Below are positions 52,901 to 64,000 of a stretch of DNA of 64,000 bases, one piece after another. The stretch is from Opisthocomus hoazin (lineage: Eukaryota; Chordata; Aves; Opisthocomiformes; Opisthocomidae). Where the stretch lies: positions 8,285,577-8,349,576 of the forward strand of contig NC_134417.1 of the NCBI RefSeq assembly GCF_030867145.1, given 5' to 3'. A model generated the notes under the pieces. The model ran no database searches and was not told the origin of the DNA. It was given only the letters and a program-made list of their open reading frames with translations. Positions within the stretch are counted from its first letter, which is position 1; every line of letters starts with the position of its first letter. The translations under genes were made by a program, and so were the position numbers.

Positions 52901-54079
52901 AGAACAGCATCACAAGGAACTTCGAGAGGACTATAAAAACAAGAATTTCCTTATCTTTTGTTGGTCTGGTTACAGGCTAGTAACCCACAGCAGATTACTG
53001 TGACTACTCTCTCCCTTCACTTGTGGAGAACACATTTTACTAAGCTGATTGAAATGGAATGATTGAAATGCAATGCCTTAGGTTTTATTTTTTAAAGAAA
53101 ACCTCTACATATTCATGTAACTTTCTCAGAGGCTCCTGTAAACAAAGAATTATGTTCAGGGCCACTGCCAGAAATAAGATATGTCAGAGGTCTGTAACCC
53201 ATTCAACAGAGGATCAGTCAACGGCTCAAGCATACTTCCTTGCAAGGGAAGGGGTAAAATAACTGAGGTCAAGGCCTCAAACACAGCTCTAGTTTTAATC
53301 ATGTTGTTGATTTAGAGCATAACGTGCTTTTTTTTTCCTTCCAAATTGTCAAAACCCATTTTGTTTTTCTTGACATGTCTAGAATGGCCCCAATGTCTCT
53401 GCATAAACCATGTCTGTTCTTCACACTATTCCATGCTCAGCCCATTGACAGCCACGTACATTGTCACCGAGATGCAAATACACAGGCTTCATCTGAAAAT
53501 AGACCCACTTGCCTCATGCCACTGTATAAATATGTGGAGAGAGTGAGGAATAAGTAGAAAATAAATGTCTTTTTGGTAAGGAAAAATTTCAGTAAAATCC
53601 ATGTACTTGGAAGAAAATTAAACCATTGGGGTAAAAAGTTTTGATAGGATGATTTCTTAGATTTAGGAGCTAACAGGGAAAATGAACAGAATCAGAAAGA
53701 GAAGGGAAAGTACCCAAGTGCTCAGTCCTCACTGGACATTTTGAAACAGTTGTCTCTTAAAAAGATGTGGAGGTTTTGCTTTCATATCACAATAGAACTA
53801 AATAATTTGTAAAACTTCTCCGAGCGTCTTCCCACATAACAAATACTCAGCACAGCACACAATCCAGGATGCTGACAAGTAAAAGTAACGTGCTTTAAGG
53901 CACATGCGGGAGTTATGCAGTTTAAATGAACTTTGGGAGTGCGGTCCTGAGAAATCTGCTGAAGAGAATGAATCCCTTTGGGGCAAACACCAGAATTATT
54001 ACTCTGAGTTCTTTATTTGTATCTGTTGTGGATAAACAGTAATTTAAAAAAACATGCAATAATTAGAAATGGTCCATTT
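49909..54079. other. Intergenic flank between the 2-kb CR1 and the putative EPHA4 transcript end
   Basis: No gene is recognised. GC-richer sequence at about 52,060-52,450 gives overlapping short frames on both strands without domains. Near 50,381-50,420 the phrase ctccaaa-ctaatca recurs as a short degenerate tandem. The rest is AT-rich unique DNA. Confidence 0.65.
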
Positions 54080-54099
54080 CAGGTTTGTACAGCAACTAC

Positions 54100-54105
54100 T
54101 TTATT
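54100..54105 (-). terminator. EPHA4: Candidate distal polyadenylation signal of EPHA4
   Basis: AATAAA on the minus strand, in the context AATAATAAAG, followed by a GU-containing stretch (GTTGCTGTAC). It ends an AT-rich block with AU-rich-element-like ATTTATTTA at 54,170-54,183. It is the best-formed signal I see downstream of the EPHA4 stop, but no transcript end can be proved from sequence. Confidence 0.45.
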
Positions 54106-54629
54106 ATTTTCAGATGCAAATGTTTGCATTGTTCGCTATTTTACAATTTTACAAACTAGGTATAAAAGACCATAAATAAATGACATAAGTTATGTGTACC
54201 TAAAATTCATGGAGGGGGAAAAAATTACAAATTAAAACAAAATAGAAAAATCTATGTATCTAACCCAGAGATCATTCAAATGCACGAACCAAGAAATGCT
54301 GTTAGATTTTTTCACTATGAACTAAATTATAATATGCCTCATACATTCTAATTTTAACCACAGTCCTTGCATATTCCAACATACTTGCAGTGATACAAAA
54401 AAATAAATGCACTCTCTTTTTATTTGTCTGATTAGTATTTCAGATTTTTTTTTCTGGTTATGAAAATGTCACATAAAAGAAAAATACTGCTTTTTAAGTC
54501 CCGTTTACTGGTTACTAACCAGCCTTTTGTATTTTATACATATATATTTTTAATACATAAGATCCATCACAAAATCAGTACACCAAGAAACCCGGACAAA
54601 CATTGACCAGTGGTGTGTGAGCAGGACAA

Positions 54630-55100
54630 TTGCTACCGAGCAGCGGCCGATGGTGCGCGGCACTCCCAGCGAGGAGCTCTCCCCGAGGGGACGCAGCGCC
54701 ACGGCACGGGCTGTCCCTTTGCCCCAGCGCCATCCGGAGCAGCTGCCCCACGGGTGGCCCACGCCGGGTGGCTCAGCTGGCACCTCCCGGTGCCGCCTTT
54801 CCATAGATTTGCTGCTGCTCCTCCACCCCAGCAGGCAGCATTACGGCTAACAAAGGACTTGGACGGTCAGTGAGCAAGGAGAAGACGAGGAAGCAGGAGC
54901 AGCTTTGGGACATCACTGTACGGCTCCGGCCAAGGCCGCGCGCCCTTCGGAGCCAGCCCCGGTCCCGCAGAGCTTGCTGTGCAGAGCGCCCGGGGCACGG
55001 CAGCAGACACCAGCCCCTCCGGCCAGGGAGCGAGCAGGGAGCAGCACCTGCCCCACTCCCAACACCTGGCGACCGCACACTCCCTGGGCTCCGGCACGCA
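54630..55100. other. CpG-rich, CpG-island-like patch
   Basis: About 470 bp rich in G+C and in CpG dinucleotides (e.g. gagcagcggccgatggtgcg, ccggccaaggccgcgcgccc), within a much more AT-rich neighbourhood. Overlapping open frames on both strands here reflect low stop-codon density in GC-rich DNA and do not resemble known proteins. It lies 3' of EPHA4, either inside a long 3' UTR or just within the flank. A promoter for an antisense or independent non-coding transcript is possible but unproven. Confidence 0.5.
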
Positions 55101-57016
55101 GCCCCACTCAGAAACTAGCCTACGATACATTGACAGGGAATTCTCCAAACACAGAAAGCTTTTCCAGGTAGTACCAGCAAGTTGCAGCACTGTTCCTTGG
55201 CCCATGGAAGAATGCCTTCTACTGCACTTCACCAGCTCTTCGTCCCCCTCACGAGGAACACGACACTTTCCACAACTCTCCTGCCAACTACTGTGACATT
55301 ACAGGTCTTGTTACATTTTTGTTCCTTAGCTGTGCTGGGAGCAAATGAAGTGTTTTCATTATTACGTTGCAAGATGTCACAGCTTGCACACAGAGCAAGG
55401 TGCTTCTGCGAATGGAAGAATTGCATATATTTGTTCGCATTCAACAAGTCTTTAAAATCCTATTTTTGCAGATAAAAAAGGCTACTTAAGAATTCAGTTC
55501 AGGGTTACCAGTGGATGGATATGCAGGTGTTGCCTCCATCACCTTGCCACTGAGAAACTGGTTGATCTTGATCATGAACAGGGTATTAGTATGAATAAAC
55601 ACCACTTATGAAAATCTTTAGCACCCTTATAGATCCTGCAACCCACAACTCCAAAACTAACTTGAAATTGCCCGTTTCAGGCTGCAGAACTGCTCATTAA
55701 GGTTAGTGTGGCAGCTAAAAAATACACTTCTACAGAAATTTAAACGTTTTTTAATGTGAGTTCTTGTTACCATTGCAGACATGAGCTATTGGCCTGCTGT
55801 CATACGACAGCGGACTCCTGCGCTTCCAGAGATGTTTTCGGCACATTCATAGGCAGTTCTACACACGAGGTGACTCGCACGCAAACACACGCACACAAGC
55901 ACACATACGCACCTTTCAGAGGACATAATAATCCATTATCCATTCAAGGAAAAAAATATATTTATATCACTGCAATGGCACGTTTTGTGTAAAATTTCAC
56001 TTCACCAATGTATACAGGCAGCTCACAGGAACTGGGTTCTTTGCTGCGGCGCCTGGCCTGGCGTCCATGGGAAGATGTGTAGTGCTCCATCACCCGCATT
56101 TGTCCGGGATGCAGCAGTGACAGCCAGGGGAATGAGGAGAGAAAATAACAAAACATATAAATAAAACCGAAGGTGGGAAGAGAAAGCAGAAGGGGAGGAA
56201 AAAAAAAATCCAGAAGTCTGCAGGGCTTTGACACAGTACATTCCTCAAGTGACAACGGGGTGCTGAGTCTTAACAAGTTAGTTATCTCTCAACGAAGAAA
56301 AAAAACGGAGTGGGTGGCACAGAAGAAAAAAAAGGAAAGTAAAAGTCACACTGTCTTCAGGGACCGATGACTGTTCAGTGTGTGTTTTCCAGAATCAGTG
56401 CTATGGAAGACGCAACTGTGGATCCAGAAGGCTTCATGTCTAGTCTATGTTCCTCCATGGTCAATATGATCAATAGGACGCGCTACGAGGCCATGAAAGC
56501 AAAATCTAATTTCCCTGCACAAAAAGCAAACACCAATGTATTAAACAACATGCAACAAGACAGAGACGCACACCCACCCAAATGCCTCCCCTCAGACTTC
56601 CCAGCAGAAGCACTGCTGCAGGCAGCCAGCCCCTCCCTGGCTGGTGCCATCACTGATTCACGCCAAAGGAAAGGACCTGAATCGCTGCCCTGGTGGACAG
56701 GTTATACGGCAGCAGGGTCAATGAATTTTTAAGGAATTGAACCTCTCCCCAGAGGTGGGGGAAGGATTTCCTAAAGGACAGAGGAGCACGTAGGAAGAGA
56801 TGCAATTCTCACACACCAGGGTGGCTGAACGGCAAATGCAGGGGGCTGCAGCGCACTGCCACGTCCTGCTGGCTGCTTCGGCCGTCCTGAGCCAGCAAGA
56901 CAAGTACAATGAGCACTTCTCAAAGGGTGACAACCCTGGGCCTTCCTTGTCCCCTTTCTTACCCTCACACTATTTTGAAGTCTCACTTCCATGACACATC
57001 TTATAAATGGACAAGT

Positions 57017-57019
<3 letters not shown>

Positions 57020-57069
<50 letters not shown>

Positions 57070-57073
57070 GTGT
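57020..57073. repeat. (GT)n / (CA)n microsatellite
   Basis: About 18 uninterrupted GT units, then tgtatgtgtatgtgtgtgtc. In the EPHA4 transcript orientation it reads as (CA)n. Peptide frames rich in Cys-Val or His-Thr across it are artefacts of the repeat. Confidence 0.97.
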
Positions 57074-58127
57074 CACCTACTTTTTTTAATCTGCTCTCCT
57101 CCAGCTAAAATCCCATTCAAGTGGATGCCCCCTGACTGGCCATATTTTATCACAGGGAACACAATCACCAATGGCAGTTCCAAAAACCTGGCATCGGAGC
57201 TGCCTTCACAGTTTTCATGCTGTAGGGACAGAGTTTTTCATTTTGTGTGGAAAATACTGGAGTGTTTTGAATTACCGTTACTAGACTCTAAGAAAGCAAT
57301 TTTACAAACAGGCCAGAAAATTGGGTGTATTTTGTTTTTACATAAAGAGACAATCTCAACAGAATGCAACAGATTTACAGCAAGGGAAAACATAAAGTGT
57401 CTCTGCACTTAAGAAGCAAAAGAATTTTTGCTGCTGGAAGTGCAAGTGTCAGGCCTTTAAAATGAGTAACCACTTCTTATGTTGCCTGGCAAAACGGCAT
57501 TAAAACCTGCTGGTTTAAGTAGTTTTTTACAAGAAATCTTAAATTTCTTGAAATGGAAAAGCTTTTACAAGTAATACTGCAAAGCAGTTTTTACTAAGCT
57601 GTCATGACTTGACAGGATCCAAATTTAGCATCCCATATTCTGAACAAGTTGTTTTCTGAGAAAGTTGGGGGTGAGGGAGTTGGTGGTTAAAATCAGCAAG
57701 TTATTGTTAAGTGACAGAAAGTGACGTGAGTGACAATACAGTAAGTGTGACTTGTCCAACTGAGTGAGCTGTTTTGGATTTAAAATAAATGCAATTATTA
57801 AAAAAATCTGACATATAGAATCACCAAATCATTTCTGAATTTGCTATCAGGTGCGGAGTGGGACCAGAATATTATAGACCCAAGAACCAGTCTTAATGCC
57901 ATCTCTTAGTGCCAATATAAATCACCTTTCTGGCACAGCTGAAATGCAATGTTTTCTCCAGAGGATGAGTCATGAAGCACCTCCTCCTACCCAGCACAAG
58001 TGGGCCTGATCCTGTCTCTTTTCTAAGGTCATCCTCATCACAGGACTTCAAAAAGGAATCTTATTTATACACTCTGATCAAAAAGAGTAATAAAAGCTTT
58101 AATATACATAATAAATTTTTTTTCAAT

Positions 58128-58284
58128 GAGGGTGGTGAAACACATGCACAGGTTGCCCAGGGAGGTAGTGGAGGCCCCATCCCTGGAAACTTTCAAGGCC
58201 AGTCTTGATGGGGCTCTGAGCAACCCGGTCTAGCTGAAGATGATCTTTAAATGTCCCTTCCAATCCAAAGCATTCTATGATTCT
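58128..58284 (+). mobile_element. Old degenerate CR1 3' fragment
   Basis: This piece reads gggtggtgaaacacatgcac, then ggttgcccagggaggtagtg, a central ccatccctggaaactttcaa, and a terminal cattctatgattct. That is the order of the CR1 3' end. The ORF equivalent is disrupted, and the tail uses attctatg units, unlike the attctgtg units of the young copies. If the long EPHA4 3' UTR is real, this repeat lies in it in antisense. Confidence 0.85.
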
Positions 58285-58958
58285 ACAAAAATGTAAGCCT
58301 AAATGTGTTCAGAGCTTTACTGGATAAAGCTTTATTCAATGTGACCTAATGAGGACAACCACATTCCTATAGCAGTCACCTCCACCTAGGAATCCTGGGG
58401 ATGCTTTCACTCAACTTTCCATTTATTTCTTAGAGGAGCTGGAGCGAAGCTTTTCAAGCAGGTCATGCTCCATTGCGTTTGCCACACTTGCCCCATTTTC
58501 TTCTGCTCCCCCTCCCATAAAACCACTGACATAGCAACTGAGACTGATCTTTCTAAAACACAAATTTTGGTTCCACTGTTGTTCGTGACAGTGCAGGAAC
58601 GGTCCTTGGTTCTTCCTGGTGTATTTATGAGTAACTGTACTTTACAAGGTTATTCTTACTTTCTACGGGATCCATACGTGTGGGGTTTTCCAGCCAAAAA
58701 ATAAGGGCATCCCTATTGCTCTGAGTGTGAAGTGGGGTCAGGCTCTTAGCACTGAACTGAGTGAGCCCCAAGACACACTCCTACACCTTGTCCACGTATC
58801 TTAACACGCAACAGCTTGAGAGGAAGACGGGGTTTTGAAACAACAGCAATTTTCCCTGTCATCAAATAGAGTAAACAATGGGAAACACTAAGCAATTAGC
58901 CTGGGAATCCAGCACAGGTTCATACAAATCAGCCCAATTAATACATAGCACAGCACCT

Positions 58959-58983
58959 TCCCCTCCCGCCCCCCCCCCCCCCC
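58959..58983. repeat. C15 homopolymer with flanking C-runs (G-rich on the EPHA4 strand)
   Basis: The plus strand has cccctcccg followed by 15 C. The minus strand, which is the EPHA4 sense strand, therefore carries G15, C, GGG, A, GGGG. This can form a G-quadruplex in DNA or RNA. The homopolymer length may be misread by the assembly. Confidence 0.9.
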
Positions 58984-59801
58984 AGTTTAAGAAATAAAGC
59001 ACCATGAACATGCTGGACACTGTACTTCCACCGACCTTCTCCATGTGGCAAAGGGAATTGCTTCTTGAAAGAGAAAAGAAGTCTGAAAGCTCCACAGCCA
59101 CGATTGTCACAGCTGACTACTGGCAAGATGTTCACAAAATGTCTGTAAGTGGTAGGATTCAGCATGGCACAACAGCCAATTCTCCCCAGAAGTCCAGTTT
59201 TGCCCAGTAATCCACGAGGTGGGTCATTTCATGTCTCATCCCCATGAACGGGTAGACCACTAATTGGCAGGCACTGATCAGCCAAATGATATTCTCACTG
59301 AGGTTTCTGCAAGGTATTAGTGATGCATCAAGTCTGCAAAAAATATCCTAGGGCAGATTCTTCATTCCAGTGAAAGATGCACAACGGTGGTTTCACCCAC
59401 AAATAAAACACTATGGTAGTAATCCTACAGGTCATAGGGAGAAAGAAAGTAATTTTGTTTTTGTTTTTTTAAGCACAGTATCTGGCAGCAAACATAGCAT
59501 CAAAACTTGAATGTGACTTTATATTTATATAGATACATGTATTTTACATATCGTTGATCAACAGAGAAGTATGTTCCAAGAAACAATTTGTTCCGGGTCT
59601 GGTTTCAAATGACGGCTTGTCATTTCTGGAGGCCCCTCTCCCAACACACACGCTCGGTTTCTGCAATCTGTACATCAAGCAATGCTGCAGATCTTTATTT
59701 CGACGGGCGAGGAGACGAAGTAAAAAAAGTGCAGTTCTTCAATTAAAGTGCATGGATGAGGTAAACTAATTTCAAGAGTTTTGAGTTTATTCAGTACCGG
59801 C

Positions 59802-63059
<3,258 letters not shown>

Positions 63060-64000
63060 CTACAAATGGCACAATTAGGAAGACATTAGAGAACATCAGA
63101 CAGTATTCACATCTTCCAGCTGAGTATCATTTATCCTAGGGCAATCCAAAGCATGGAAACAAATCCAGAATTAAGTGAAACCACATGGAAAACTGCACTC
63201 AGACTCGGGCAGTTGGTGGTCTCAGAACTGTCATTTCTCCTCGGCAATTCAAAACTAAAAGGGTAGAGCGTCCAAAGCAGACAATCATCCAAAGCAGACA
63301 ATAGATACAACAGCGCAATGTATCACAAAAGAGTACATGGGATGAGTACATGGGATGCAGGGATGACAAAATTGCCTTGTTAGAATTAAGCAACTATCCT
63401 TGTTAGACAGAGGGTTGGAGAAGCAATAGCTCTACAGCAAATCTGTCAGTTTTGGGTGCGATAAGTTGAAGATGGAATTTTCTCCATGATTTTTAGGGTA
63501 CAGCAGATCATCCCCTCAACCCTATCCTCCTGGTCTAGCTCATCTCTACCAGTAATACAGGCTTTGTAGAGAACCTCTTCTCTGACCATCATATGCTTCG
63601 AACCACGAAATGCAGAGATGGGAACACTTCTGTGCAGCTTTATCAAGAAAGTTACAGAAGTCCAGCACAGCAGCAGCTTAAGCATGCATTTTTTTATTTA
63701 ATAGAAACCAGAAAAACTCAGAAGCTGAAGTCATTTCCAACCCTTCAAAAAGGGCTCCGGAGCTCAGTACTCTGATGGCTTCTTAGCTCTCTTAGGAGAA
63801 TGATGTGTGACCAGGACTCAATTCTGATATGACAGGGATATGGCCCAGAAGCCTTCAGATCTTAATTAATCAATATGACTTTGCTGGCAGCATTCACCAT
63901 GAGACTAGAGACAAGGAGTGTACAGAGACTGAATTGCACTAAATTCCCTTGTTCTGGTCTTGTCCAATTAGTGGCTAAAATCCACTGGGAGGACAGGGCA
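63060..64000 (-). other. EPHA4: EPHA4 upstream intron, partial
   Basis: This is intronic sequence beyond the kinase-end exon. The preceding Eph exon, with the APE-motif and DVWSYGIVMWE region, is not found up to base 64,000, so the intron exceeds 941 bp. It contains two short adjacent tandem duplications: a 17-bp unit at 63,271-63,304 and a 13-bp unit at 63,331-63,356. Confidence 0.8.
63271..63356. repeat. Two adjacent short tandem duplications
   Basis: tccaaagcagacaatca (63,271-63,287) is followed directly by a near copy (63,288-63,304). A few bases on, the 13-bp unit gagtacatgggat occurs twice exactly (63,331-63,343 and 63,344-63,356). Both lie in an EPHA4 intron. Confidence 0.95.

Larger units (their letters stand above)
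54080..59801 (-). other. EPHA4: Probable EPHA4 3' UTR, distal end uncertain
   Basis: The sequence after the EPHA4 stop continues without any other gene. An AATAAA lies only 10 nt after the stop (59,786-59,791) and another at 59,694-59,699. The most convincing terminal signal is AATAAA at 54,100-54,105, followed on the minus strand by GTTGCTGTAC. Before it lies AT-rich UTR-like sequence with overlapping ATTTA motifs (54,170-54,183). Mammalian EPHA4 is known to have a 3' UTR of several kb; a 5.7-kb UTR here is an inference. The segment includes a CpG-rich patch, a (CA)n tract, a G15 run and a degenerate CR1 piece, so part of it may instead be downstream intergenic DNA. Confidence 0.45.

Noticed and set aside
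54550..55296. Several 77-121 codon frames on both strands
   Set aside because: Low stop-codon density in a CpG-rich patch; no homology.
57020..57073. Cys-Val-repeat and His-Thr-repeat peptides on the two strands
   Set aside because: Translation of a GT/CA microsatellite.
63060..64000. Search for the preceding EPHA4 kinase exon
   Set aside because: No sequence resembling the APE-motif or DVWSYGIVMWE region was found before the window end.

Overview
This window is vertebrate nuclear DNA, almost certainly from a bird. Most of it is AT-rich non-coding sequence with very small spurious ORFs. The dominant interspersed repeat is the avian/reptilian CR1 LINE, with its 3' tail of 8-bp units (attctgtg / attctatg). 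The only protein-coding gene I can support has vertebrate exon/intron structure and reads as EPHA4. There is no operon structure, CRISPR array, complete tRNA or rRNA.

Layout. About 1-54,000 looks like a gene desert on the 3' side of EPHA4. It holds six CR1 copies: 14,418-14,916 (-), 18,031-18,473 (+), 22,513-22,831 (-), 29,164-29,611 (+, divergent subfamily), about 38,350-38,972 (+, internally deleted) and about 47,885-49,908 (+, 2 kb, most of the reverse transcriptase). It also holds a probable endogenous-retrovirus LTR with a tRNA-Arg-type primer-binding site near 20,793-21,140 (-), a weaker LTR-like segment near 15,590-16,018 (-), GC/CpG-rich patches at about 31,700-32,960, and a homeodomain-motif-rich block at about 39,780-40,720 that I regard as the best enhancer candidate.

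About 54,080-64,000 is the 3' end of EPHA4 on the minus strand. It contains the last three coding exons (end of the kinase domain, SAM domain, C-terminal PDZ-binding tail), two complete introns (2,512 and 281 bp), part of a third, and a probable very long 3' UTR. The UTR may run to a good polyadenylation signal at 54,100-54,105. It contains an old CR1 fragment, a (CA)n tract, a G15 run with G-quadruplex potential, and a CpG-rich patch.

How it fits together. In mammals EPHA4 lies in a large gene-poor regulatory domain with limb enhancers, between the WNT6/IHH and PAX3 neighbourhoods. A gene-free flank of more than 50 kb next to the 3' end of EPHA4 fits that. I found no convincing undescribed multi-gene system. 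The most unusual items are the internally deleted CR1 with a microhomology junction, the nearly intact CR1 reading frame broken by only three nonsense codons, the tRNA-Arg-primed LTR, and the structured elements in the EPHA4 3' UTR.
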